From Dokdonia pacifica (GTDB lineage Bacteria > Bacteroidota > Bacteroidia > Flavobacteriales > Flavobacteriaceae): a stretch of 64,000 nucleotides of DNA. The translations under genes were made by a program, and so were the position numbers. Below are positions 45,102 through 54,592 of the stretch, in pieces; position 1 is the first letter of the stretch, and each line of letters begins with the position of its first letter. The stretch lies in contig NZ_FZNY01000002.1 of NCBI RefSeq assembly GCF_900188275.1, forward strand, positions 1-64,000, written 5' to 3'. The notes under the pieces are model-generated. The model saw only the letters and a program-made list of their open reading frames with translations. It did not search any database and was not told where the DNA came from.

Positions 45102-46355
45102 CTATCTAGTTTTATTAAGATCGAACAACCCAGATTTGGAAAGCTGTCGGGCAATCAGATTGAGTTGATTTCTTTCACGATTAGTATTGGAGGTTCCGAA
45201 ATAGGCAATGACCAAATCTTTTGATGGAGAAATATAAAGTCCTTGACCTCCATGTGCTCCTTTATAAAAATCGCCATCTTCAAAGACCGCTCCCCATTGA
45301 TAATTACTATAGAATGTTTCTTTTAAAGAGCGTGATTCAATTTTGAGATTTTGATTGACATTTTGAATTTTTGATAAGTGAGCATCAGAAATTATTGGAT
45401 TGGGACCTTTTCTACCACTAGGTGTAAAAGCTAGACCAAATCTGCCAAGATCACGAAGTGTTGATGACATGCCGTCTACATAGGAAAGAGATGTTCCATT
45501 CTTATTTTTTCCTAAAAGGGCACTATATTCTGCCCCTATCTTTTCCCATATTTCTTGTTCTACAAAATCATTGAATGTAATGCCGCTAATTTTTTCAACG
45601 AGTAGTGTTAATACCATAGCATCAGCATTCGAAAATTGATATTCTGTTCCTGAAGGCTTGGCTGATTTTGCAGTTGCTAAGTCTTTAATGGGATCAAAAC
45701 TTACCTCATACGTTTCTAATGGAACATGGGCAATTCCAGAACTCATGGAAAGAATATCAACTATAGGAACACCTTCCCATCCTGATCCTTTAAGCGAATC
45801 AAAGTAGAAATCAATAGGTTTGCTCGTATCAATTAAACCTCTATCCTCCAAAATGGCTATTGAAGTACTCACATAGACTTGGGTTATTAAAAAATTTACG
45901 TGTAAATCGGTGGGGAACATTCTTGGATACCCTTCAAAAACGATGTTGCCTTTATGAATGATAATCAACCCGTTAACTTCTACTTGTTGTACATAGTCAT
46001 TTAATGATAGTCCGCCGCCTTTTTTTAAATCTGTTGATGTAATAAAATTTTTCACATCATCTCTCGGGGTTTCTTTAAGAATTTTTGGCGTATCTGATCT
46101 CTTGATACGTGAATGTTCCTTTATTTGGGAAAAGTTTAGATAAAAATACCGTTCTAAATCACCGTATTCGGTCCAATCGCCTCCTTCAAAAATGTGTTTA
46201 TGGTATGCATACATCTCTTCTTTTGTAAATCCAGCATAATTATACGTTTCATATTTTGGACCTTTAGTACTGATGGGATCGGTATCTTTTTTTGGCTCAT
46301 TTTTACATGCGAGAAAGAGAGACACGGCGAAGAGAACTGAGATACTATTTTTCAT
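45102..46355 (-). CDS. Beta-lactamase-fold lipoprotein with degenerate SxxK motif
   Basis: The 417-aa protein has a lipobox at C17 (FLACKNE). The sequence follows the class C serine hydrolase/6-aminohexanoate hydrolase-like fold (EGYPRMFPTD, AILEDRGLIDTSKPIDFYF, DILSMSSGIAHV, KGAHGGQGLYI). At the nucleophile position, where relatives have S-x-x-K before the VxTSxAILEDRG helix, this protein has L156-I-T-Q159, so both Ser and Lys are missing. The HGG region is kept. It is probably a non-catalytic binding protein. It is the last gene of a closely spaced run from 50961, 21 bp after a PD40 gene. Confidence 0.82.
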   Translation of the reverse strand: MKNSISVLFAVSLFLACKNEPKKDTDPISTKGPKYETYNYAGFTKEEMYAYHKHIFEGGDWTEYGDLERYFYLNFSQIKEHSRIKRSDTPKILKETPRDDVKNFITSTDLKKGGGLSLNDYVQQVEVNGLIIIHKGNIVFEGYPRMFPTDLHVNFLITQVYVSTSIAILEDRGLIDTSKPIDFYFDSLKGSGWEGVPIVDILSMSSGIAHVPLETYEVSFDPIKDLATAKSAKPSGTEYQFSNADAMVLTLLVEKISGITFNDFVEQEIWEKIGAEYSALLGKNKNGTSLSYVDGMSSTLRDLGRFGLAFTPSGRKGPNPIISDAHLSKIQNVNQNLKIESRSLKETFYSNYQWGAVFEDGDFYKGAHGGQGLYISPSKDLVIAYFGTSNTNRERNQLNLIARQLSKSGLFDLNKTR

Positions 46356-46376
46356 AGTTAGAACTTTTTATATGAG

Positions 46377-47276
46377 TTATTGTTGATGCTTTAGTGTGTC
46401 AATAATCTTTGCATCCACCCAGTAGATATCCACATTCATATTTTCATTGTTACTACCGTCATCTATAAATCTATTAAAGAGTATGTATTTGCCGTCTGGA
46501 GTAACGCTCGCATAAGCATCCCATTTATCAGAGTTGACCTTGTCACCCATATTAATAGCAGGACCCCATGAGCCATCCTTTTGACGGAAACTAATGTAGA
46601 GATCAGAGTCTCCATAACCTCCTTCTCTTTCACTATCCCAAATCAAGTAACTTTCATCAGGGGCTATAAAGGGATGAGCTGTCCATTTTCCAGTGTTCAC
46701 TATTGGTCCCATCTTTTTGGGTTTTTGACGTTTTCCGTCTTTAAGTGTTGAGATACGGATCACATCACCGCTTTTATAATCGTCAAAAACATAGGTGCCT
46801 TTTGATGAGGCTGTTAGACGCATAATACCCCAGTCTTCACGATTAAACATAACACCAAGACTTTTGCGTTTTGACCAACCATCTCTCTTACGATCTTTAT
46901 AGCCTTTGGCCATATGCATGCGTGAACCATCAGGAGAGAACGATATTTCACCTTTGCGCTTGAATTCAATGTATTTTTTCCAAACATTGTCTTTTTGCCG
47001 GAAACCAATTACGGTAATAGGTGTGTCTTTACCGCTTCGTGTAGTGAAATAGAATTCTTTCATGCCTGGTGCGAATACGCCCTCAATTTCCCAACCTTCT
47101 TTTGAGATGATACCTGGAGCAAATGGTTTTGCGATCATGCCAGGTGGTTTTTGCCCCATGTAAGGCCCTTCTATGTATGGAAAGTTGAAATCACTCTCTT
47201 TGTTTTCTTGTGCAAAGCCACTATTTGTTTGTATAAAAAGTATTAAGAGTAATACCCCTATTTTATTTCTCATCAT
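46377..47276 (-). CDS. PD40 beta-propeller secreted protein, paralogue B
   Basis: The 299-aa protein has a signal peptide (about 1-22, ...TNSGFAQ). The PD40 repeats are very similar to those at 44118: HPFIAPDESYLIWDSEREGG, ISFRQKDGSWGPAINMGDKV and SVTPDGKYILFNRF. The shared PPGMIAKPFAPGIIS segment marks it as a paralogue. It differs in being secreted without a lipobox. It lies 4 bp after the TolB-like gene and 21 bp before the degenerate hydrolase gene, so it is translationally close-coupled. Confidence 0.85.
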   Translation of the reverse strand: MMRNKIGVLLLILFIQTNSGFAQENKESDFNFPYIEGPYMGQKPPGMIAKPFAPGIISKEGWEIEGVFAPGMKEFYFTTRSGKDTPITVIGFRQKDNVWKKYIEFKRKGEISFSPDGSRMHMAKGYKDRKRDGWSKRKSLGVMFNREDWGIMRLTASSKGTYVFDDYKSGDVIRISTLKDGKRQKPKKMGPIVNTGKWTAHPFIAPDESYLIWDSEREGGYGDSDLYISFRQKDGSWGPAINMGDKVNSDKWDAYASVTPDGKYILFNRFIDDGSNNENMNVDIYWVDAKIIDTLKHQQ

Positions 47277-47280
47277 TTTA

Positions 47281-48198
47281 CTATTTTGTTGTTTTTAACC
47301 ATTCCGCTTGTGAACCATGCGCTATAAATTCTCTTATTTTTGAGCCGTCTTTATTCATAATGTAAATGGTTCTATCTTCTTTATTTTTTCCTGTAGCAGT
47401 AGAAAAAATTAATTGAGAACCATCAGGAGACCAGGACGGATACCAATTATCAATGGAACTATTCGTCAATCGTTTTTGATGAGAACCATCTATATTCATT
47501 ACATAAATTTCATAGTTCCCATCTCTATCAGACATAAAAGCAATTTGTTTACCATCTGGAGAAACTTCAGGATGCCACTCTTTACTATTATTATGAGTTA
47601 GCCGAGTTATGTTTCCTCCATCTAGATCTGCGATGCTTATGGCACTGTTCTTGTCATTAATTTCCAAGGAAAAGACAATTTTTTTGCCATCAGAAGTAAA
47701 ATAGGGATTACTCCCTTTTAAGGATTTTATTTGATGCTGTTGACTACCATCAGCATTCATGATCCAAATTTCTGGACGCCACATACCTTCAGAGTCTTTA
47801 TACGCTCTAGCGAAAACAATTTTCTTCCCATCTGGCGACCAATTAGGAGCACTATCCCATTTATTTTTTGCATGTGTTAATCGTTTCCTATTCGTACCAT
47901 CGCTATTCATGGTATGAATAGACCATGTTTTTTTGTCATCATATTTTGCATAAAACGCCATGCGTTTTCCATCTGGAGACCAAGCTGCATATCCGCCTTT
48001 TTCATGTGTACTTTTGATGCTTGATGTTCCAGTTTTATCACTAGAATAAATTTCTATATTTCCTGTTTTTTTGGAATTATAGGCAATGGTATAGAATTTT
48101 GATTCAGAGGAGTTACTGTGTTGACAATACGTATTGAAAGATAAAAATGTCAAAAAAACAACTGCCATTTTTGCTTGAGTAAAATTTTCAGTTTTCAT
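47281..48198 (-). CDS. TolB-like PD40 propeller protein
   Basis: The 305-aa protein has a signal peptide (about 1-25). It contains at least six clear PD40 blades with the repeated W/SPDGK motif: AAWSPDGKRMAFYAKYDD, APNWSPDGKKIVFARAYKD, PYFTSDGKKIVFSLEIND, EVSPDGKQIAFMSDRDG and PSWSPDGSQLIFSTAT. This gives a six-bladed propeller as in TolB. Unlike TolB it lacks the N-terminal alpha/beta domain. A protein-binding role in the periplasm is likely. It starts 1 bp after the preceding gene. Confidence 0.88.
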   Translation of the reverse strand: MKTENFTQAKMAVVFLTFLSFNTYCQHSNSSESKFYTIAYNSKKTGNIEIYSSDKTGTSSIKSTHEKGGYAAWSPDGKRMAFYAKYDDKKTWSIHTMNSDGTNRKRLTHAKNKWDSAPNWSPDGKKIVFARAYKDSEGMWRPEIWIMNADGSQQHQIKSLKGSNPYFTSDGKKIVFSLEINDKNSAISIADLDGGNITRLTHNNSKEWHPEVSPDGKQIAFMSDRDGNYEIYVMNIDGSHQKRLTNSSIDNWYPSWSPDGSQLIFSTATGKNKEDRTIYIMNKDGSKIREFIAHGSQAEWLKTTK

Positions 48199-48199
48199 A

Positions 48200-49990
48200 T
48201 TATTTACTTTCTTGTAAATTCTTCAATTTTTCTTTGCTACGTTTATTTTGAGGATTCAATTCAAGTGATTTAGAATAGTTTGAGATTGCAAGGTCTATTT
48301 TCCCTGCTATCTCGCAGTAGTTGGCATACCTATCGTACACTTGAAAGCGATTAGGATAGAGCTTAGTATTTAACTTGAAAGCATCTAAGGCTATTTCAAT
48401 TCTATCCTGACCATAGAAAAGTTCACCTAAATCATCTACATATTCTTCATCAATGGTAGGATGTGTAGGATTTTCTTTCATTAAATACTTGTAAGCTTGA
48501 AGCGCTTTTTCAAAATCTCCTTCCACAAGAAATTCTACAGGTTCTTTTGTAACAGTGTTAGATTTGGCTAATTGGGATGTAATTGAATGGTCATTTCTAT
48601 TGAAGTACAATAAATTAATTTCCTCATTTTCAGGATTTGGTTTGAATTGAATCAATCTACTAGAGTTTCTTATCACATAAGAGCTATCTGAGATTCGTAC
48701 CAATTCTTGGGCATCGGGATAAAGTATACTTTTAGTGTAAAGCTTATCGTCGTTTTGAAAAACAGTTACTACGCTATTTGTACTTTGATATTTACCGCTA
48801 ATTTCATCTACAAGGGATGGCGTTATTTCTATTTTTTTATAAACGGGTATATATTTATCCCAATCATAGGCCAGCGCTACAGCGCGAATCACTTCGGCAT
48901 TAAAGCTTGGAAAAGTAGAATTACTCATTACGACTACCCCATAACCCTTATCTCTGTGTGCCATTATCTCAGCATAAAAGCCTGTATTCCATCCGTGATG
49001 TCTTAAGTAGATTTCTTCATTTTTATTAAAAAGCTGAAAGCCTAGGCCTAATGTAAATGACCATCCAGAATCATTCACCCCATATGGTTTACCCATTAAC
49101 TCTGTCAGATGTTTTGATTGCTGGACGTGAGTTATAAATTTTGCATAGTCTTCGGCAGTTGTCCATAGTCCACCTGAAGCCATTGCGGGTTGGATATTTC
49201 TTCCGCCCTTAACCATAGAGCCATCTTGTAAATAACCAGTTGCTGCTCTTGCTAATTGCTCAGGAGTAAGCGTTTGATTAAATGTGCTGTTATTCATTAC
49301 TAATGGTTGTAACACGAGTTCATGCATGATTTCAGGGAACGTTCCTCTCTTCACATCCAGCATCATTTGCTGAATGGGTACATAGCTAGCGTATGCAAAA
49401 CGGACACTTTCACCAGGCTCTTTATTTACGCTAATTGGTTCGTTTAAAGCAGGAGGTGTTCCGCTTAATATCTCTACAAGTGTTGGGATTTTTTCATTTA
49501 TACCATATGATCCTGTTCCACGAGGATAAATTCCAGCTGAATGATTTAGAAGATTTCTTATGGTAACCTTTTTTTTACTGGTAAAATCATTTTCGGGTAC
49601 TTGCCAAGATTTTAAATACCTATTGACATTTTCATCTAAATCTAATTTATTCTCTTCTACAAGTCGCAATGCTCCGTAGGCCGTTACTGGCATACTGGTC
49701 GCTGCTGCTTGGAAAAGTGTTTCTGTCGTTACGGGAGCTTTACTTTCCTTATTTGTAACTCCATATCCTTTTGCCCAAACAACTTTTCCATCATGTATTA
49801 CAGCAATACTAACTCCAGGGATTCCGTAGTGTTTCATACGTTCTTCAATAGAAGATGTTGTATCTCCTTCTATGTATACTAAATTTGGTGTGAGACCATT
49901 TTCTACCTTTCTAATTAAATTAGTATTTGATTGCGCTGTACATAATTGAATAAAAATGATACTTACTAGTAATGTGATACTGTTTTTCAT
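48200..49990 (-). CDS. Beta-lactamase-fold protein with lost SxxK plus TPR tail
   Basis: The 596-aa protein has a signal peptide (about 1-19). Residues 40-385 are clearly of the serine hydrolase family (GVSIAVIHDGKVVWAKGYGV, LRLVEENKLDLDENVNRYL, IRNLLNHSAGIYP). Where relatives read AASISKPVTA, this protein reads A96-A97-T98-S99-M100-PVTA, so nucleophile Ser is Ala and Lys is Met. The YSN motif has become YAS (FAYASYVP). HHGWNTGF retains the third motif partly. Residues about 480-596 form TPR repeats (EIALDAFKLNTKLYPNRFQV, LAISNYSKSLELNPQNK). It is a probable pseudoenzyme acting by protein binding, next to PD40 proteins. Confidence 0.85.
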   Translation of the reverse strand: MKNSITLLVSIIFIQLCTAQSNTNLIRKVENGLTPNLVYIEGDTTSSIEERMKHYGIPGVSIAVIHDGKVVWAKGYGVTNKESKAPVTTETLFQAAATSMPVTAYGALRLVEENKLDLDENVNRYLKSWQVPENDFTSKKKVTIRNLLNHSAGIYPRGTGSYGINEKIPTLVEILSGTPPALNEPISVNKEPGESVRFAYASYVPIQQMMLDVKRGTFPEIMHELVLQPLVMNNSTFNQTLTPEQLARAATGYLQDGSMVKGGRNIQPAMASGGLWTTAEDYAKFITHVQQSKHLTELMGKPYGVNDSGWSFTLGLGFQLFNKNEEIYLRHHGWNTGFYAEIMAHRDKGYGVVVMSNSTFPSFNAEVIRAVALAYDWDKYIPVYKKIEITPSLVDEISGKYQSTNSVVTVFQNDDKLYTKSILYPDAQELVRISDSSYVIRNSSRLIQFKPNPENEEINLLYFNRNDHSITSQLAKSNTVTKEPVEFLVEGDFEKALQAYKYLMKENPTHPTIDEEYVDDLGELFYGQDRIEIALDAFKLNTKLYPNRFQVYDRYANYCEIAGKIDLAISNYSKSLELNPQNKRSKEKLKNLQESK

Positions 49991-50028
49991 ATTTTTTATT
50001 GAGTTCTTATTAACTGTTTATTTCGCTT

Positions 50029-50961
50029 TTAAAAATTATTAGGCCGTAGTTCTTCAATTACTTCAGTGCTTACCCAAAAGATATTTGACAATCCAGGTTC
50101 TATGTCTCTTTCGCTTCTGCCAAAAAATAAATAGTTACCGTCTGGAGTGATTTTCGGGCTTTTTTCATCAAAATCAGAGTTTACTGTACTTCCTAGGTTC
50201 ATTGGTTTAGTCCACGCTCCGTCTTGCTTTTTGAAATAAACATAAATATCGTTGTCTTTTCTACTGGGATCTTCATTGTTTCGACCACTCACCAATAAAT
50301 AATCTTGAAATGGAGAAATAAATGCGTGATGACCAAATTTAATTTCAACCTCCTGCACTCTGGGAAATGCACCATTTATATTCGGCGCATGATTAGTTTT
50401 TATTAATGGTAAATATGAAATATTGGTATAATACATATCTCCATTTTTCGCTTGATTAGGAGAAAATACCAGATCGTCATTTATAGGTGAATCCAGTTGT
50501 ATAGCATCACTCCAGGAATCTTTTAGACGGTTTACATACCAAATTTTCTCATCGACAAAACTAGAGTCCAAGGCTGTGAAATAAATCCTTTTACCATCAG
50601 GGCTAACAAACGGATGCATTTCTTCCTTTTTTTCTCCATTTGTAAAATTGGCTCTTTTAATAGAAGTCCATTTATTATTTTTAAGTTTTGAGAAATAGAT
50701 AGCTGTTTTTTCGTCTTCATCAGAAGCTCCAAAATAAATTTCTTTTAAATCTGGAGAAAACGATACACTTCCTTCAAACCTTCCATTGATTGAAACAATT
50801 CCTTGAGCAAAAATTTCTGGTATTAAACCAGGTGGCTTTTGTCCAAAATAAAATTGTTCTGTAATTGATGTGCTATCAGTTCTTGAGTCCTGCTTTTTAG
50901 TATTACAAGCATTTAAGAATAAAATCCCTACAATAATCAAAATGTTATATGATTTTTTCAT
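50029..50961 (-). CDS. PD40 beta-propeller lipoprotein, paralogue C
   Basis: The 310-aa protein has a lipobox at C19 (LFLNACNTKK). It shares with the 44118 and 46377 proteins the PPGLIPEIFAQGIVS segment and the propeller blades (SFSPDLKEIYFGASDEDEKT, HPFVSPDGKRIYFTALD, KITPDGNYLFFGRSERD). It is more diverged than the other two are from each other. It is the first gene of the minus-strand run (50961 to 45102) and lies divergent to a histidine kinase gene, 155 bp apart. Confidence 0.85.
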   Translation of the reverse strand: MKKSYNILIIVGILFLNACNTKKQDSRTDSTSITEQFYFGQKPPGLIPEIFAQGIVSINGRFEGSVSFSPDLKEIYFGASDEDEKTAIYFSKLKNNKWTSIKRANFTNGEKKEEMHPFVSPDGKRIYFTALDSSFVDEKIWYVNRLKDSWSDAIQLDSPINDDLVFSPNQAKNGDMYYTNISYLPLIKTNHAPNINGAFPRVQEVEIKFGHHAFISPFQDYLLVSGRNNEDPSRKDNDIYVYFKKQDGAWTKPMNLGSTVNSDFDEKSPKITPDGNYLFFGRSERDIEPGLSNIFWVSTEVIEELRPNNF

Positions 50962-51116
50962 GTATTTTCAATTCGATTTAAACTCTTTATCTTACAAAAG
51001 ATGTATTTTTCTGTCACGTATTCAATGTAAATCTTGCCAACTGCTCTATAACCTAATGAACTGCTCTAAATTGCTATTTTATAATAGTTAGTTTGCATTT
51101 ATAAAACCAAATCAAA

Positions 51117-52799
51117 ATGAAGTTGAGAACTTTATTATATTTTCTATGTATCTGCTTCACGCTACTTACAGTTTCGTGTTCTCAGAAACCTAGTTTTTAT
51201 AATAAATACACAAGCGTATTCAAAATTGGAGATCAACAAGAATGGGCTACTAAAGAATTTAATGATCAAAATTGGAAACCAATACTAAGATATGTGCCAG
51301 ATGGCCAGGTGTTTTGGTCCAGAACTAAAATTGATATTTTCGAAGATTCAGATTCATTAAGGCCTTATGGTATATATCTACATGTATATGGAGAATATGA
51401 AGTTTTTTGGGACGGCGTATTGATTGGCAAAAATGGAAACCCAGGACAGGAAGCTACACTTGGTAAAGTTGGTAAAATGTGGACTACACATAGCATCCCT
51501 ATTGACCTTACTAAAAAAGGAACGCATGTATTGGCGATTCGAACTAGTCTTTATTATTTTCCAGACCATTTAAGAATATCTGGATTAAAAATAGACACTT
51601 ATGACGATCTACTAGCAGATCGACTTATAGAAACCTCTTATATGCATCTCTTTGCGGGTGCTTTTCTTATTGCTTCTATCTATTTTTTCTTTCTCTTTTT
51701 AAGTAATAAAAAAGAATATGCAACACTCATTTTTAGCATCTGCTGTTTTCTGTTTTTTGCTCTAATATTTGCAGAGTTTATTAAAGCCTATATGGCTATC
51801 CATTACAGTATGCATTTGGTGCGATTACAGATCATAAATGTATTAATGGTCTGTATTTCATTTTTAATACCGTTTTATTTTTCCACACAATTTCCATTTC
51901 CTAAACGAAAATTATTGTTAATCATATATGCAGGTTTACTATTATACATATTCTTGTCAAGACATATTATTGAATTAACGAGTAATAATATGGCATTAAG
52001 TATGTTGGTGTTCTCTTTTGTAATTGTAGGGTATGGTGTTTATAAAAAAAGGAAAGGTGCTCTTCTCGTACTTTTCACCCTTTTACTATCAGTACTTATA
52101 GGGGCTGTCACTCCATTTAATAAAAGCATATTTTCAGGTTTTACGTTTATACTTTTAGGAATGTTTTATTTACTTTCTTTAAGAATCAAAGAACAAAGAC
52201 TGGCTTATGAAAATTCTTTAGTTCAATCTACACGCCTGCGTCTTGAGTTACTGAAAAAAAATATTCAACCTCATTTTTTGATGAATACGCTAACCTCATT
52301 AATAGATTGGATAGAAGAAGCCCCTAAAAAAGGGGTGTTATTTATAGAAGCATTGGCAAAAGAATTTGATCTTTTTAATCAGATAGAAAATAAAACATTA
52401 ATTCCTATTACTCAAGAAATAGCGCTTTGTCGTACGCATCTTGAGATTATGGAGTACCGAAAGGAAATCAATTATTCTTGGGAAGAAGAAGGTATAAATT
52501 ATGAAGAAAAAATACCACCTGGGATTCTTCATACGTTATTAGAAAATGGGATTACGCACAACTTACCTTTGGAAGATAATAGCATTACATTTAAACTAAC
52601 TTTTGAATCAAATAATGATTATAAATGTTACACATTTTTAACGTTTGCGGCTCCTATTAACCATGAAACTACTAAAAAAGAAGGTACGGGTCTAAAATAT
52701 ATAAAAGCACGACTTACAGAGAGTTATAACAAACAATGGGATCTCACCTCTGAACCAATGAATAACGGTTGGAAAAATACCATAAAAATATATTGTTAA
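51117..52799 (+). CDS. Sensor histidine kinase with periplasmic jelly-roll and 7-helix region
   Basis: The 560-aa protein has a signal peptide with a lipobox-like Cys (LLTVSCSQ, C21) and a periplasmic galactose-binding-like domain (about 30-165, YEVFWDGVLIGKNGNPGQ, GTHVLAIRTSLYYFPD). About seven membrane helices (180-360) resemble the 7TMR-DISM architecture. The LytS-type His_kinase motif follows (LELLKKNIQPHFLMNTLTSL), then the HATPase region (PPGILHTLLENGITHN). It probably senses an extracellular ligand, possibly linked to the divergent PD40 locus. The response regulator gene follows after 4 bp. Confidence 0.9.
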   Translation: MKLRTLLYFLCICFTLLTVSCSQKPSFYNKYTSVFKIGDQQEWATKEFNDQNWKPILRYVPDGQVFWSRTKIDIFEDSDSLRPYGIYLHVYGEYEVFWDGVLIGKNGNPGQEATLGKVGKMWTTHSIPIDLTKKGTHVLAIRTSLYYFPDHLRISGLKIDTYDDLLADRLIETSYMHLFAGAFLIASIYFFFLFLSNKKEYATLIFSICCFLFFALIFAEFIKAYMAIHYSMHLVRLQIINVLMVCISFLIPFYFSTQFPFPKRKLLLIIYAGLLLYIFLSRHIIELTSNNMALSMLVFSFVIVGYGVYKKRKGALLVLFTLLLSVLIGAVTPFNKSIFSGFTFILLGMFYLLSLRIKEQRLAYENSLVQSTRLRLELLKKNIQPHFLMNTLTSLIDWIEEAPKKGVLFIEALAKEFDLFNQIENKTLIPITQEIALCRTHLEIMEYRKEINYSWEEEGINYEEKIPPGILHTLLENGITHNLPLEDNSITFKLTFESNNDYKCYTFLTFAAPINHETTKKEGTGLKYIKARLTESYNKQWDLTSEPMNNGWKNTIKIYC

Positions 52800-52803
52800 G
52801 GAG

Positions 52804-53502
52804 ATGAATATTTTAATAGTTGAGGATGAATCAAGAATTGCTAAAAGAATAGAGCGAATGACGCGTGATATTCTTGGAGATGCATTGCAATCCATAAAGC
52901 ATATGAATACCCTTTATGAAGCTATACGATACATTGAAAATCACTCATTAGATCTAGTGCTTCTAGATTTAAACCTTAATGGAAATAGTGGTTTTGATCT
53001 TCTTACGACTGCCGTTTCAGAATCATTTCATACGATTATTATTTCGGCGTATAATGACCAAGCTATTACCGCTTTTGAATATGGGGTTTTAGATTTTGTA
53101 TCAAAACCTTTTAATAGAGAACGATTACAGCAAGCGTTACATCGAGCTATTTCAAATGAAAAAGGAATAACGAATCCGATTAAATTTTTAGCAGTAAAGA
53201 AAAGACACAAAGTACAGTTATTACCTGTTAAGGATTTGCTTTATATTAAAGGTGCTGGTACATATACAGAACTATTTTTAGTAGATGGAAGAAAAGAACT
53301 GCATGATAAATCACTCGAAAAGCTAGAACAGTTATTAGCACCTTCTTTTGAACGAATTCATAAATCATATGTAGTAAAGATGTCTGAGATAAAGGAGATT
53401 ATAGTAGAATCTGGAAGCAAATATATGGTCGAGCTAAAAAATGGAGAGCACATTCCTATTGGAAGAACAAAATACAAAGACATCAAAGCTAAGTGGTTTT
53501 AG
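52804..53502 (+). CDS. LytTR family response regulator
   Basis: The 232-aa protein has a receiver domain with E7/D8 and phospho-acceptor D55 (LDLVLLDLNLNG). A LytTR domain (about 130-232) follows, with KDLLYIKGAGTYTELFLVDG and FERIHKSYVVKM. It begins 4 bp after the cognate kinase stop, and an AAGGAGATG sequence provides an unusually good Shine-Dalgarno-like site for Bacteroidota. It may control the ABC exporter genes beginning at 53636 on the same strand. Confidence 0.93.
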   Translation: MNILIVEDESRIAKRIERMTRDILGDALQSIKHMNTLYEAIRYIENHSLDLVLLDLNLNGNSGFDLLTTAVSESFHTIIISAYNDQAITAFEYGVLDFVSKPFNRERLQQALHRAISNEKGITNPIKFLAVKKRHKVQLLPVKDLLYIKGAGTYTELFLVDGRKELHDKSLEKLEQLLAPSFERIHKSYVVKMSEIKEIIVESGSKYMVELKNGEHIPIGRTKYKDIKAKWF

Positions 53503-53635
53503 GTATTCTATTGCTTCTATACTTATTTAGTTTTTGCAAATACACAATTCATCCTTAAAAAAGTGCAACTCAGTACAATCATTTCTGTAAATACTATTGC
53601 TTTTATGACATTTGAATAACTGAAAATGGTTATTT

Positions 53636-54556
53636 ATGATTCAAGTACAAAACCTGTCGAAATCCTTTCAAGATATAAAAGCAGTAAATGATATTAGTTT
53701 TACCATAAAAAAAGGTGAAATCTTCGGACTTTTAGGACCTAATGGCGCTGGGAAATCTACTACACTCAATATGATGAGCGCTATATTAAAAAGTGATGAA
53801 GGACATATTCATATTGATGGTAACCTTATTAATGGTCATGCAAAAACATGTAAGCATTTGATAGGAGTTGTGCCTCAAGAAATATCATTATATGAAGATC
53901 TTTCTGCATATAAAAACCTATTGTTCTGGGGAAATTTATATGGGATTCCATCTAAAGAATTGAAAGATAGAATTAATAAGACACTAGCACTTATTGGATT
54001 ATTAGATCGAAAAAACGATTTAATAAAAACGTACTCAGGAGGAATGAAGCGAAGGATCAATATTGCTGCGGCATTGTTGCACCATCCAAAAGTATTGTTT
54101 ATGGATGAGCCTACTGTGGGTATCGATCCGCAAAGTAGAAACCATATTTTTGAAGTTATCGAGACCTTAAATAAACAGGGAATGACCATTGTTTATACTA
54201 CTCATTATATGGAAGAGGTTGAACGTCTATGTAATCGTATTGCTATTATAGATTCTGGAAAAATCATTGCGCAAGGAACACAAGCTGAATTAAAAGAATT
54301 GATTCCTACGAAAGAAAGCATTCAATTTGAATTTAATCTTCTCTCTGAAAACGATGTAAACCAACTAAGAGGACGACTCCCCTATCCCCTATCACAAAAT
54401 AAAAATAAGTTATTGGTAGAATGTACTGTACAAGAACTTTCTAAAGTGATTACAACGTGCAATGAATTGCAATTGAGTGTCGAAGATATACAACTGAATA
54501 AAGTAAACTTAGAAGCAATCTTTTTAAGCTTAACTGGGAAACAGTTAAGAGATTAA
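53636..54556 (+). CDS. ABC transporter ATP-binding protein (ABC-2 exporter)
   Basis: The 306-aa protein shows all ATPase motifs: Walker A GPNGAGKST (about 34-42), the Q-loop in GVVPQEISLYEDL, the signature YSGGMKRRINIA, Walker B VLFMDEPTVGIDPQ and the H-switch TTHYMEEVE. The C-terminal 70 residues form a DrrA-type regulatory region. It works with the permease at 54593, 36 bp downstream, as an ABC-2 exporter for an unknown substrate (drug, lipid or polysaccharide). It lies 133 bp downstream of a LytTR regulator. Confidence 0.93.
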   Translation: MIQVQNLSKSFQDIKAVNDISFTIKKGEIFGLLGPNGAGKSTTLNMMSAILKSDEGHIHIDGNLINGHAKTCKHLIGVVPQEISLYEDLSAYKNLLFWGNLYGIPSKELKDRINKTLALIGLLDRKNDLIKTYSGGMKRRINIAAALLHHPKVLFMDEPTVGIDPQSRNHIFEVIETLNKQGMTIVYTTHYMEEVERLCNRIAIIDSGKIIAQGTQAELKELIPTKESIQFEFNLLSENDVNQLRGRLPYPLSQNKNKLLVECTVQELSKVITTCNELQLSVEDIQLNKVNLEAIFLSLTGKQLRD

Positions 54557-54592
54557 TCAATCTTTCAAAAACCATTTATAAAATCTACTAGT

